This document shows, piece after piece, positions 33,736 through 42,627 of a DNA stretch of 64,000 nucleotides. Under the pieces are notes generated by a model. It saw nothing but the letters and a program-made list of their open reading frames with translations. It ran no database searches and was not told where the DNA came from. The translations under genes and the position numbers were made by a program. Source of the DNA: Haloplanus sp. GDY1 (GTDB lineage Archaea; Halobacteriota; Halobacteria; Halobacteriales; Haloferacaceae); assembly GCF_023703775.1 (NCBI RefSeq), contig NZ_CP098514.1:930001-994000 (forward strand), given 5' to 3'. The stretch's first letter is position 1; each line of letters begins with the position of its first letter.

Positions 33736-34587
33736 TCACTCCACCTCGCGGCTCGCCTCGGCGCGGACGATGCGCATCTCGCCGCGCGAGCGGATCGACC
33801 CGTCGACGACGGCGTCCTCGTGGAGTTCGAGGTCGTTGCAGGAGACGTCGCCGAGGACGCGCACGTCGGGGTCCAAGCGCACGGCCCCGCCGCGGGTGGT
33901 CACGTCGCCGTGGATGCGGGTGCCCTCGCCGACGGTCACGTCGCCGCGGGCGCGCAGGCTCCCGAAGACGTTGTTGTCGGCGCCCACGTCGATCTCCGTC
34001 GCGCGGACGTTGCCGTGGAGGCGGCAGTCGTCGCCGATCCGGGCGGGCGTCGAGACCTGCCACGAGTCGTCGGACACCTCGCTCCCGCGCGGGATCACGA
34101 GCGGGTCCTCGGGGGCGTCGCCCGAGAGCGCGTCCGCGATCTCCTCGGCGGCGCCCTGCTCTCCCACCCGGAGCAGTTGCGAGAGGACGATGAAGTAGAA
34201 CACGAGCGTCGGGACGGGGTTCCGAATGACGATCCAGCCGTTGGCCTCGAACCCCTCGTCGATCTCCACGTCGTCGCCGATGTCGAGGTCGCCCGACACC
34301 ATCAGCTGGCCGCCGACGTGGACGCGCTCGCCGAGGTAGGCGTCGTCGCCGACGAGGACGTTCCCGGCCACGTCACACCACATGTCGAGCCGGCAGTCCC
34401 CCTCGGCCTCGATGTCGCCGCCGAAGCGGACGCGCTCGCCCGCGACCAGGTTCCGCCCGCGGACGCCGAACTCGACGGTGCTCTGCCCGCCGACGATCAC
34501 GTCGCCGTCGGTCACGAGGTCGTGTTCCTCGACGGTCGTTCCGTCGGGGATCTCCAGCGCATCGAGCGGGTCCGTCCCGAGTGACAC
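33736..34587 (-). CDS. bactofilin-like polymer-forming beta-solenoid protein
   Basis: A 283-residue protein made of short repeated turns (VIVGGQSTVEFGVRGRNLVA, LVGDDAYLGERVHVGGQLMV, NNVFGSLRARGDVTVGEGTR) characteristic of a right-handed beta-helix of the bactofilin/CcmA or hexapeptide type. A single hydrophobic patch near 127-140 (PVPTLVFYFIVLSQLLRV) and an acidic helical insert interrupt the solenoid, so it may associate with membrane. No acyltransferase catalytic His is apparent. Role probably structural or cytoskeletal. Confidence 0.7.
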   Translation of the reverse strand: MSLGTDPLDALEIPDGTTVEEHDLVTDGDVIVGGQSTVEFGVRGRNLVAGERVRFGGDIEAEGDCRLDMWCDVAGNVLVGDDAYLGERVHVGGQLMVSGDLDIGDDVEIDEGFEANGWIVIRNPVPTLVFYFIVLSQLLRVGEQGAAEEIADALSGDAPEDPLVIPRGSEVSDDSWQVSTPARIGDDCRLHGNVRATEIDVGADNNVFGSLRARGDVTVGEGTRIHGDVTTRGGAVRLDPDVRVLGDVSCNDLELHEDAVVDGSIRSRGEMRIVRAEASREVE

Positions 34588-34680
34588 GCGCGTGAATAGA
34601 CGCTGCTGTTATTAAAACGGCCGTCAGACGACCGTCGGACGGACAGGCAGGGTTTTGAGGGCGCACCGATTACGACCGAT

Positions 34681-34890
34681 ATGACCGCGCTCTCCTTCGA
34701 CGACAGCGGCGTCGACGTCGTCTACGAGGGAACCGAGTTCCGACTGGAGAAGGCGCTGATCGAGGACGCCGTCGGCAAGACCTACCCGGACGTGACCGAC
34801 CACGAGGTGCTGAAGATGGTCGAAAAGGAGCCGGCGCTGACGGGCGAACCGCGCCGGATCGGCGACATCGTCGGCCATCGTAGCGATTGA
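34681..34890 (+). CDS. DUF5800 family small protein
   Basis: A 69-residue acidic protein that I recognise as the haloarchaeal DUF5800 family by LSFDDSGVDVVYEGTEFRLE, YPDVTDHEVLKMVEKEPALT and EPRRIGDIVGH. Function is unknown. Its stop codon is the left end of a 72-nt inverted repeat shared with the convergent glycosyltransferase gene. Confidence 0.85.
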   Translation: MTALSFDDSGVDVVYEGTEFRLEKALIEDAVGKTYPDVTDHEVLKMVEKEPALTGEPRRIGDIVGHRSD

Positions 34891-34953
34891 AACTGTGCAC
34901 ACATCGGATCGGACGCCGTACTGCGATCCGATGTGCGATGACTGTCAATCGCT
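34882..34953. terminator. nested inverted repeat between convergent genes
   Basis: Outer arms AGCGATTGA (34882-34890) and TCAATCGCT (34945-34953) include both genes' stop codons. An inner perfect 12-bp stem CACATCGGATCG / CGATCCGATGTG (34900-34911, 34924-34935) encloses a 12-nt loop. Convergent placement suggests a bidirectional terminator. The two-tier layout resembles the palindrome at 9980-10061. Confidence 0.6.
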
Positions 34954-35685
34954 GCTGTAGGTCTCGGCGCGTTCGACCGTCTCGGAGGTCCGCTCGACGT
35001 CCCGGTCGAAGCGCTCGGCGAAGCCGACACGCAGGATGGACTTCGCGATGGCGGCGCCACCCCGGACGGGGTCCAGTTTCGTCTCGCCCGCCCGTTCGTC
35101 GTACTCGATGGGCACCTCCGTCACCCGGTACCCCCGCGCGACCGGACGCATCAGGAGTTCCGCCGAGAGGCCCGTGTTTTCGGTCCACTCGATCCGGTGG
35201 AGGAGGTCACGCCGGTAGGCGCGCATCCCCGTCGTCACGTCGTGGAGGCGACGCCCGAGGAGCAGGCTCGCCAGCGCCGCGAACGCGCGGTTGCCGAGGC
35301 GGTTCAGCGCGGGCATCGTCTCCGCGCCGGGCGTGATGCGGTCGCCGCTCACCACGTCGTACCCTTCGTTGATCCGGTCGAGGAAGTCGGGCAGGCGCTC
35401 CATCGGGTAGGTGTCGTCGCAGTCGGTGGTGACGACCACCGGCCGCTCCGGCGTCAGCACCGCCTCGCGGACGGCGACGCCGTACCCCTGGGGCTCCTGT
35501 TCGACGACGCGGGCGCCCATCCCCCGCGCGATCTCCGGCGTCCGGTCGCTCGACCCGTCGACACAGACCACCTCGGCCCGTCCGTCGGTCACGCGGTCGA
35601 TGTCGGCCAGCACGCTCCCGATCGCCGCCTCCTCGTTGTACGTCCCCATGACGACGGCCACGTCGTCGAAGGTGTACTCGCCCAT
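34945..35685 (-). CDS. family 2 glycosyltransferase, dolichyl-phosphate-sugar synthase type
   Basis: A 246-residue GT-A glycosyltransferase without membrane helices. VAVVMGTYNEEAAIGSVLAD is the nucleotide-binding start, VVCVDGSSDRTPEIARGMGA the first acidic site, TTDCDDTYPMERLPDFLDRI the D-x-D-like metal site, and DVTTGMRAYRRDLL the acceptor loop. These fit DPM1/dolichyl-phosphate glucosyl- or mannosyltransferase-like enzymes of haloarchaeal N-glycosylation. The exact sugar is unknown. It converges with DUF5800. Confidence 0.85.
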   Translation of the reverse strand: MGEYTFDDVAVVMGTYNEEAAIGSVLADIDRVTDGRAEVVCVDGSSDRTPEIARGMGARVVEQEPQGYGVAVREAVLTPERPVVVTTDCDDTYPMERLPDFLDRINEGYDVVSGDRITPGAETMPALNRLGNRAFAALASLLLGRRLHDVTTGMRAYRRDLLHRIEWTENTGLSAELLMRPVARGYRVTEVPIEYDERAGETKLDPVRGGAAIAKSILRVGFAERFDRDVERTSETVERAETYSSD

Positions 35686-35728
35686 GGCAGCGTGCAGGAG
35701 CCCGCTCCACTTGAACGTTTAGGTTTGC

Positions 35729-36478
35729 CTAAAACGTCGCATCGGGTGGACGACAGGTCTCGTGCAGGCGGGTGGTGACGTGGTCGGCGAGTCGTTCGAG
35801 GTTCTCGGTGTCCTCGCGGTTGTACGAGACGAGGGTGTCGAGGGCGGCGTCGTCGCCGCGTTCGTACTCGCGCCAGAGGCGGACGGCGTCCTCGCCGGAG
35901 ACGTCGGGCCGGTCGCGGTCGATGCCCACCTCCCGTTCGATGCGTTTGAGGCCGCCGGTCAGGTCGAGGCGGCGACAGGGGTACAGCAGATCGAGGTGCG
36001 GGACGTCGATGGAGAGGTCGAACGACCGCTCGAGGAAGGGGACGTCGAAGCGGGCGCCGTTGAACGAGACGAGCAGGGGGGCGTCCGCGAACCGGTCGCG
36101 GAGCGCGCCGGCGGTCAGGTCGTCGCCGCGGACGAACGTCTCGACGTCGCCGTCGCGGTAGCAACTGACCGTCGTCACGTCGTCGCGGTCGGCGTCGAGG
36201 CCCGTGGTCTCGATGTCGAAAAAGAGGGCGTCGTCGCGGAAGTTCTCGTAGAGGCGCCAGCGCTCGCCCGAGGGAAAGGAGTCGTCGAAAAAGCGGGCGT
36301 CGCCGCGGCGGAGGTGGTCGGTCGCCACGTCGACGAACTCGTGGATGCGGTCGGCCGTCTTCGGGCCGACGACGGAGCCGTCGAACTCCTCCCAGTGGGT
36401 GATGCCCGCCTCCCAGAGGCGGCGCTCGGTCGTCTCGCCCACCCCCCGGATCGGGATGAAACTGTTCTCGATGCGCAC
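35729..36478 (-). CDS. RNase H-fold 3'-5' exonuclease-like protein
   Basis: A 249-residue protein. The N-terminal 60 residues (PIRGVGETTERRLWEAGITH) are a helix-hairpin-helix-like region. ALFFDIETTGLDADRDDVTT is exonuclease motif I (DxE), LLVSFNGARFDVPFLERSF is motif II, and LVSYNREDTENLERLADHV is motif III (YxxxD). This is the ribonuclease-H-like domain often annotated as a DNA polymerase-type exonuclease or YprB-like. GTG 36478 is preferred to ATG 36505: it gives the expected MRIENSFIP-like start and lies about 27 nt from a T-rich TATA-like element. Confidence 0.82.
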   Translation of the reverse strand: MRIENSFIPIRGVGETTERRLWEAGITHWEEFDGSVVGPKTADRIHEFVDVATDHLRRGDARFFDDSFPSGERWRLYENFRDDALFFDIETTGLDADRDDVTTVSCYRDGDVETFVRGDDLTAGALRDRFADAPLLVSFNGARFDVPFLERSFDLSIDVPHLDLLYPCRRLDLTGGLKRIEREVGIDRDRPDVSGEDAVRLWREYERGDDAALDTLVSYNREDTENLERLADHVTTRLHETCRPPDATF

Positions 36479-36515
36479 GCGTGACACTGACGCGCCGGTC
36501 GTCAAAAACCTCGCG

Positions 36516-37304
36516 CTAGTAGTCGAACGGCGAGGCCTCGCCGGCCGGCGCCCAGCCGTCGGGTTTCAACTGCACGTACGCGCGGGAGCCGATGGCGGCG
36601 ACGACGAGCCCCGTCACCGCGCCCAGCACCACGCTGACCGCGACGACGGCGAGCGCCGGCGCGTTCACCATCCCGAGGAGGTACGCCGGGACGGCACTCG
36701 CCAGCCCGATGGCGAAGATGACGAGCAACAGGAGAAACACATGGAGTCGTCGGCCCGAGGTCAGCGCCCAGCCGTCGCGGAGGGCGTCGACGACGTTCTT
36801 GTCCTCGACGATCACTTCGAACTGGACGAAGTAGAGCGCGACGGCGAGGTAGATGCCCGGGATGATCAGGAAGATGCCACCGACGAATATCAGGACGTTG
36901 ACGACGAAGCCGGCGACGAGCGCGTTCACCACGACCCAGCCGAACCGGCGGGACAGGGAGTCGGGGAACTCCCGGCGCGCCGAACTCACGAACGTCCGGA
37001 TGGTGACGACGCCGAGCGCCTGCGCGACGACGATCTGTGCCAGAAAGAGGACGGCGGCGACGGCCAGTCCGACGTCGAGCGCCAGCGGAGAGGCGCCGCC
37101 CGACATCGCGCCCGGGCCGCCGGGTGGGGCGTTGGCGGGGTCGAGCATGGCCTGCAGCCGTTCCATCACCGCCAGTCCGACGGTCTGGGACGCGACGGTC
37201 GACAGGACGCCGACGACGAGATAGGCCACGAACAGGATGGCGGCCACCCGCGTCGGGAGTCGGGAGAGTCCGTCTTCGATCGCAGCGGGGATATCCAGTG
37301 ACAT
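36516..37304 (-). CDS. polytopic membrane protein (DUF7847-like)
   Basis: A 262-residue membrane protein with about six hydrophobic segments. It opens LDIPAAIEDGLSRLPTRVAA, has a Gly/Pro-rich extracytoplasmic loop (about 58-75), and contains GGIFLIIPGIYLAVALYFVQ followed by DKNVVDALRDGWALTSGRRL. This is the pattern of the membrane domain shared with glycerophosphodiester phosphodiesterase-type and haloarchaeal DUF7847 proteins. Function unknown. The following regulator gene on the same strand may control it. Confidence 0.65.
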   Translation of the reverse strand: MSLDIPAAIEDGLSRLPTRVAAILFVAYLVVGVLSTVASQTVGLAVMERLQAMLDPANAPPGGPGAMSGGASPLALDVGLAVAAVLFLAQIVVAQALGVVTIRTFVSSARREFPDSLSRRFGWVVVNALVAGFVVNVLIFVGGIFLIIPGIYLAVALYFVQFEVIVEDKNVVDALRDGWALTSGRRLHVFLLLLVIFAIGLASAVPAYLLGMVNAPALAVVAVSVVLGAVTGLVVAAIGSRAYVQLKPDGWAPAGEASPFDY

Positions 37305-37353
37305 GTGGACGTGCGTACAAGCCGCGTCGGGCGGAATAAAGGTAAGGTCCCCT

Positions 37354-37731
37354 TCAGTCCCCGGCGACGGAGCCGTCGGCGGGGCCCTCGGCGTCGTCGG
37401 TGGCGACCGTCACGCCGATGCCGTCCGCGTCGAGGCCGACGGTCACGGCGTCGAGGGTCGCCTCGAAGACGGTTCGGTGGTGCCCGTCCGCGTCGTAGGA
37501 GAGCCACGACTCCGCCAGACCGGCGTCGTCGAGGCGGTCGAGTCGGCGGTAGATGGTGGCCCGGGAGGCGGCGCACTCCTCGACCAGGTCGCGGGCCGAC
37601 CGGGGTTCGGCGTGGATCGCTTCGAGGATGGCACGACTGTAGTCGTCCTCCAGGAGGGCCAACACCTCGTCCGTTCGATCCGACTCGCGTTCCTCGGGGG
37701 TGGAGGTGAGCGACGGCGTGGATGCGGTCAT
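37354..37731 (-). CDS. ArsR-like winged-helix regulator
   Basis: A 125-residue DNA-binding protein. DEVLALLEDDYSRAILEAIH, SARDLVEECAASRATIYRRL and DRLDDAGLAESWLSYDADGH form the winged helix typical of haloarchaeal ArsR/HTH_20-type regulators. The C-terminal beta segment VFEATLDAVTVGLDADGIGV and an acidic tail follow. Start ATG 37731 is used, 7 codons inside a longer frame. The ligand is unknown. Confidence 0.75.
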   Translation of the reverse strand: MTASTPSLTSTPEERESDRTDEVLALLEDDYSRAILEAIHAEPRSARDLVEECAASRATIYRRLDRLDDAGLAESWLSYDADGHHRTVFEATLDAVTVGLDADGIGVTVATDDAEGPADGSVAGD

Positions 37732-37833
37732 CGGTCTCGTCCCTAGCCTCACGCGCCAGCCACCCAGTCCTGCTGTCTACGAACGTCGTCCCGGTTCGGC
37801 CGCGGGGCTACGTGTATAGTGTCCCGGAGCCGG

Positions 37834-40800
37834 CTACGTCGAGTCGAGGGCGCCGTCGTCGAACAGGAGGGAGAGCGTCTTTCGCTCCGCGAGGCGCAGG
37901 TGCTTGTTGAGGGTGGGCTGGGTGATGCCGAGGCGTTCGGCCACCTCGCGGCCGTCGTTCTCGCGGGGCCACTCGAAGTAGCCCGCCGAGAGCGCGGCCG
38001 TCAGCGCCTCGCGCTGGCGGTCGGTGAGGCGCTCGGTCACCCGATCGCGGAGTTCCTCGGGCGTCCGCTCCTGGCGCTGGTGTTGTCGCTTGGCGACCAG
38101 TTCGACGGCGGGGGCGAGTTCCCGGAGGCGGTCGGTGAACGAGCGCACGTCCGCGCCCGCCGACACCTCGACGACGATCGTCGTCTCCGCGGGCGTCGCC
38201 GCCGCTCGCCGGAGGACGGCGCCGTACTCGGCCAGCGGCGACCCGAACCAGGAGTCGGTTCGCGCCTCGACGAGCGTCGAGTCGGCGTCGTCGGTCACGA
38301 CCGACACCGACCCCGGGAGCGTCCGCTCCGCGACGGCCCTCACGTCCTCGCCCCCGTCGTCGAAGGTGAAGAAGACGCTCACGTCCCCGTCGCGCGTGAC
38401 CGTTCGTTCGTGGCGCACCCGGCAGTCGGCCTCGCGGGCGGCCCTGGCGAAGGGGAGTCGGGCCGCCGCCCCGTCGCCGTCGCGGAAGACGAGTTCGACC
38501 GTCTCGTCCGACTCCAGGGCGCGACGGCGTTCGATGGCCGTGAGGGCGTAGCCGACGGACGTGCCGAGTTGGTCGAGGAAGTCGCGAACGCGCTCCCCGA
38601 AGGCGTTGGGCGAGGACGCGCCCACCGCGAGGACGCCGTGCGTGATGCCGTCGTAGGTCAGCGGCACGGCACAGACCGACTGGACGCCCTCGGCGAGCGC
38701 GTCCCGCCGCCAGTCGCCGCTCGGGCCGTCGGTCACCAGCGAGTCGGCGACCTCCACCTCGTCGGATCGCCAGGCGCGGACGGCGGGATGGGGGTCGGCC
38801 CCGGCGTCCGCCGTCGACAGTCCCCGCTCGCCGACGGCGCCGGACGACGCTCCGACGCCGACGCGGGGCGTGAGCCGGTCGCCCCCCACCTCCACGCCGC
38901 CGATCCAGGCGCGCTCGTAGGGGCCGGCATCGGCGAGGCGGTCGCAGACCGCGCGTTCCACCTCCGCGGCGCCCGAGGCGTCGGTGATCGCCGCCTCGAC
39001 CTGCTGGGTGAGGGTGGCGATGCGGTCCAGGCGCTCGGCGCGTTCCGTCTGCGTTCGGAGGCGCTCCTCCTGTGCCGCGAGGCGTCGCTGCCCACGGAGG
39101 TGGTTCAGTGCGGCGTCCAGCGTGGCCGAGAGGACGTGTGCGGCCTGAATCGCGTCGGGATCGAGCGACCGGTCCGGCGCCCCCACCAGCAGGACGCCGT
39201 GGTTGCCGAGCGCGATGGCCCGCCAGTCGGCGAGTCCGTCGAGGTCGCCATCGTCGGCGTCGACGACCGTCCCAGTCGCGAAGGCGCTCCAGAGGGGGCC
39301 GTCGCCGGCGTCGACGACCCGATCCCGGTGACCGTCGGGGACGCGGCCGGCGCACACCTCGGGGCGGAGGACGCCCTCGTCGTCGTCGTAGAGGAACGCA
39401 CAGACGGCGGGCAGGTCGAGCGTCTCGGTCGCCGCCTCGACGGCCCGGCGGGCGGCCTCGACCGGCCGGTCCGCCGTCGCGAGGTCCTCGGTCGCCGCGT
39501 TGAACGACGCCATCCGGCGCTCCCGCGACTTCCGGTCGGTCACGTCGCGGCTGACGATCACGATCCGCGGCGGCCCGTTCGGCCACGCGGTCGGGTAGAA
39601 GTCGGAGTGAACCCACCGGATCTCGCCGTCCGGCCGCTCGATGCGGTACTCGTGGGCGTAGCGGTCGTCGGCCGACCCGGACTCGACGTCGTCCTGTATC
39701 CCCTCGACGAACCGCCGGTACGCCGCCTCGTCGTCCTCGTGGAGCGCCCCGAAGAAGCCGTCGGGATACCGGTCGTGGAGGTCGGACAGCGACTGGCCCC
39801 AGATCTCCCCGTAGCCGGAACTCAGGAAGTCGGGGTCCGGGGACGCCCGGTCGAGTTCGTGGGCCGGCGCCAGAAAGACCGCCTCGTCGATGCGGTCGAG
39901 GATGGCCCGCAGTCGCTGCTCGGAGCGTCGCCGCTCGGTCACGTCGCGCGAGATGGTCAGCAGGCGGTCCTCACCGTTGATCGTCGTCGGCGTGGCGGTC
40001 ACGTCCAGCCACCGGATCTCGCCGTCCGCGGTTTCGAGCGCCCAGTCGAGTTCCCGTGGCTCGCCGCCCGCCATCACCTCCTCGAGGGCCTCCATCGCCC
40101 GCTCGGAGGTGTACCCCTCCTCGTCGGCGCTCAAGGCACCGATTCCGCGGTCGAGGATCGTCTCGCGGTCGTAGCCCGTCAACTCGCAGAGGGTGTCGTT
40201 GACCGCGACCAGTTCCCCGGTCTCGGGGTCGTAGACGTTGATGATGTCGGTGACGCCGTTGAAGATCTGTTCGTACTCGCGCTCGCGACGCTTGCGCTCG
40301 GTCACGTCGCGCCCGATGGCCAGATATCGCGTCTCGCCGCCGATCCGGGCGGTCGTGCCGTTGATCTCCAGCCAGCGCCGCTCGCCCTCCTTCGTCTCGA
40401 CTTGCCACTCCAGTTGCGTCGGCTCCTCCGAGCCGACGACCGAACTGATGATCTCCTTGCCGCGGTCCCCGGTGTACCCCTCCTCCTCGACGCTGATCGC
40501 CGCCGCACCCGCGTCGAGCAGTTCCCCCTTCTCGTAGCCGAGGAGGTCACACAGGCTCTCGTTGGCGTCGATCATCTCGCCGGACTCCGGATCGTGGACC
40601 GAGATGGTGTCGTTGACGCCGTCGAAGATCTGTTCGTACTCGCGTTCGCGCCGGCGGCGCTCGGTGACGTCCCGGAAGTTCACCATCGTCGCCGGGTCGC
40701 CGCCGTGCCGGATGCGGGAGACGACCAGATCCAGCGTCCGCACGTCGCCGTCCGCCGTCTCCACCTGCACGTCGTACCGGTTCGGGGGCGACTCGCCCGC

Positions 40801-41394
40801 GACCCGACGGCGGTACCGGTTCCTGACCAGTTCCTGGCTCTCGGAGGTGAACACCTCGTGGAACGGCCCGTCGAGCAGCGTCTCCCGGTCGTAGCCCGTG
40901 ATCTCCGCGAACCGCTCGTTGACGAAGGTGAACTCGCCGTCCTGCACGACGACGACGCCGTCGGAACTCTGCTCGACCAGCGTCGAGTACTTCTCGCGCT
41001 CCTCCGCCACGGCGCGTTCGTACTCGCAGTCCACCACCGCGGCGAGTCTGGTCGCCAGGAGGTGCGGGTCGTCGCGGACGATCCGACGCGGAATCGTGTC
41101 GGCGGCGCCGGCCGACAGGGCCGCGGTCGTCCGGTCGTAGCCGTCCGCGATCAGCACGACCACCGGCGGACCGTCGTCGACGTCCGCGGCGAGGGCGGCG
41201 GCGTCGACCCCGGGGTCGCCGTCGTCGACGAGGAGGCAGTCGACCGTCGGGTCCCCCTCGCGAACGGCCGCCGGAGGAACGGACTCGACGCGAACCGGCG
41301 GGTCGGCGGCGCCGACGCCGGATCGAAACGTCGCCGCCGTCCCGTCGCCCCCGACGACGGCGACCCGGATCGACCCGGAGCGGAGCGATGACAT
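37834..41394 (-). CDS. multidomain PAS/GAF sensor with bacterioopsin-activator-type HTH
   Basis: A 1186-residue soluble sensor-regulator. A degenerate receiver-like domain (1-120, IRVAVVGGDGT ... DCLLVDDGDPGVDA) is followed by four PAS domains. Each ends in a PAC-type VTERRR/VTERKRRE motif (around 245, 370, 495, 640). Two GAF domains follow (about 650-800, 830-980), then a BAT-type GAF/HTH module. The HTH_10 is LTDRQREALTAALSAGYFEW ... LGITQPTLNKHLRLAERKTL near the C-terminus. This layout is that of Bat (bacterioopsin activator)-like regulators. No kinase domain is present, so signals probably act directly on DNA binding. Confidence 0.88.
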   Translation of the reverse strand: MSSLRSGSIRVAVVGGDGTAATFRSGVGAADPPVRVESVPPAAVREGDPTVDCLLVDDGDPGVDAAALAADVDDGPPVVVLIADGYDRTTAALSAGAADTIPRRIVRDDPHLLATRLAAVVDCEYERAVAEEREKYSTLVEQSSDGVVVVQDGEFTFVNERFAEITGYDRETLLDGPFHEVFTSESQELVRNRYRRRVAGESPPNRYDVQVETADGDVRTLDLVVSRIRHGGDPATMVNFRDVTERRRREREYEQIFDGVNDTISVHDPESGEMIDANESLCDLLGYEKGELLDAGAAAISVEEEGYTGDRGKEIISSVVGSEEPTQLEWQVETKEGERRWLEINGTTARIGGETRYLAIGRDVTERKRREREYEQIFNGVTDIINVYDPETGELVAVNDTLCELTGYDRETILDRGIGALSADEEGYTSERAMEALEEVMAGGEPRELDWALETADGEIRWLDVTATPTTINGEDRLLTISRDVTERRRSEQRLRAILDRIDEAVFLAPAHELDRASPDPDFLSSGYGEIWGQSLSDLHDRYPDGFFGALHEDDEAAYRRFVEGIQDDVESGSADDRYAHEYRIERPDGEIRWVHSDFYPTAWPNGPPRIVIVSRDVTDRKSRERRMASFNAATEDLATADRPVEAARRAVEAATETLDLPAVCAFLYDDDEGVLRPEVCAGRVPDGHRDRVVDAGDGPLWSAFATGTVVDADDGDLDGLADWRAIALGNHGVLLVGAPDRSLDPDAIQAAHVLSATLDAALNHLRGQRRLAAQEERLRTQTERAERLDRIATLTQQVEAAITDASGAAEVERAVCDRLADAGPYERAWIGGVEVGGDRLTPRVGVGASSGAVGERGLSTADAGADPHPAVRAWRSDEVEVADSLVTDGPSGDWRRDALAEGVQSVCAVPLTYDGITHGVLAVGASSPNAFGERVRDFLDQLGTSVGYALTAIERRRALESDETVELVFRDGDGAAARLPFARAAREADCRVRHERTVTRDGDVSVFFTFDDGGEDVRAVAERTLPGSVSVVTDDADSTLVEARTDSWFGSPLAEYGAVLRRAAATPAETTIVVEVSAGADVRSFTDRLRELAPAVELVAKRQHQRQERTPEELRDRVTERLTDRQREALTAALSAGYFEWPRENDGREVAERLGITQPTLNKHLRLAERKTLSLLFDDGALDST

Positions 41395-41580
41395 GGCTGA
41401 CACACCCGTCCCGAGCGCCGTAAATCGTTCGTCCGGCGGTCGCTCGCGCCGATCTCTCAGACCCCGAGACGGTCGCCGGGGAACGACGTCGACGGGCCAC
41501 GACACCGATACCCGCCTTCGGCCCTCCTCGGACGGTCACGCCGTCGTCCCGCCCGACAGTCGGGAGCCGCGGCACCGGCC

Positions 41581-42627
41581 TCACTCCTCCGGGAGCACGT
41601 GGACGTCCGCCGGCGGGATCGACACCCGGACGGCCGTCCCCGGGTCGAGCGCCGGAGCGTCGACCGCTCCCGCGCGGACGGCCGCGACGACGGTCACCCC
41701 CGCCCGGTCCAGGTCGACGAGCACCCGACGGTCGTCGCCCTCGTTCAGGGTGCGGCGGACCGTCCCCCGGAGGCCGTCGCCCCCGTCGTCGCCGTCGGAC
41801 GCCGCCGTCACGCCGATCCGCGCGGGGCGAACGCAGATCCGGGCTGGCGACGGGACGGGGTCCTCGACCCGCGCCCGCAGGGTGGCGTCGCCGACGGCGA
41901 GGGTGACCGAGGCGTCGGTCCGCTCGACGACCGTCGCCTCGAAGACGTTCTCGGCGCCGGTGAAGCGGGCGACGAACGCCGTCCGCGGCCGGTTCAGCAC
42001 CGCCTCCGGCGTCCCGACCTGTTCGAGGCTCCCGTCCCGAAGGACGGCGAGTCGGTCGCCGAGGACCGTCGCGGCGCGGCGGTCGTGGGTGACGTAGACG
42101 ACGGGGATGTCGAGGTCGGCGAACAGTCCGGCGAGTTCGTCGCGGAGTCGACGGCCGGTCGGCGCGTCCAGACTCGACAGCGGTTCGTCGAGGAGGAGGC
42201 AGTCGGGGTCGGCCGCGAGCGTCCGCGCGAGGGCGACCCGCTGGCGCTCCCCGCCGGAGAGCGCGGCGGGGCGGCGTTCCAGGACGGAGTCGATCTCCAG
42301 AAGCGCCGCGAGGTCGTCGACGCGACCGGGATCGCTCGCGGCGAAGGCGACGTTCTCGCGGGCCGTCAGGTGCGGAAAGAGGGCGCCGTCCTGGAAGACC
42401 ACTCCGGTGCCGCGGTCCTCGGGCGGGCGGCCCACGAGCGACCGGCCGTCGAGCGTGACGCGGCCGGCGTCGGGGGCGAGGATGCCGGCGACGAGCGAGA
42501 GGAGCGTGGACTTGCCGCTGCCGGACGGGCCGAGGACGGCGAGGGTCTCCGACGACACCCGCAGGTCGAGGGGGCCGAAGTCGAACCCGTCGTAGGCCTT
42601 CGCGAGGCCGGTGACGTCGAGGGTCAC
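41581..42627 (-). CDS. wtpC: molybdate/tungstate ABC importer ATPase
   Basis: A 348-residue ATPase with GTG start 42627 (GTGA overlap with the permease stop). Walker A GPSGSGKSTLLSL, signature LSGGERQRVALARTL, Walker B CLLLDEPLSSLD and H-loop VYVTHDRRAA. The C-terminal 110 residues (about 235-348) form TOBE-type regulatory domains (GATLRARVEDPV-like start, then AVRVSIPPADVHVLPEE). Gene order ATPase-permease-binding protein and the divergent Tfx regulator support molybdate/tungstate. Confidence 0.85.
   Translation of the reverse strand: MTLDVTGLAKAYDGFDFGPLDLRVSSETLAVLGPSGSGKSTLLSLVAGILAPDAGRVTLDGRSLVGRPPEDRGTGVVFQDGALFPHLTARENVAFAASDPGRVDDLAALLEIDSVLERRPAALSGGERQRVALARTLAADPDCLLLDEPLSSLDAPTGRRLRDELAGLFADLDIPVVYVTHDRRAATVLGDRLAVLRDGSLEQVGTPEAVLNRPRTAFVARFTGAENVFEATVVERTDASVTLAVGDATLRARVEDPVPSPARICVRPARIGVTAASDGDDGGDGLRGTVRRTLNEGDDRRVLVDLDRAGVTVVAAVRAGAVDAPALDPGTAVRVSIPPADVHVLPEE

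Noticed and set aside
35207-36164. Arg-rich minus-strand frames over the glycosyltransferase and exonuclease genes
   Set aside because: They are out-of-frame shadows with the Arg/Pro/Gly bias typical of high-G+C DNA.
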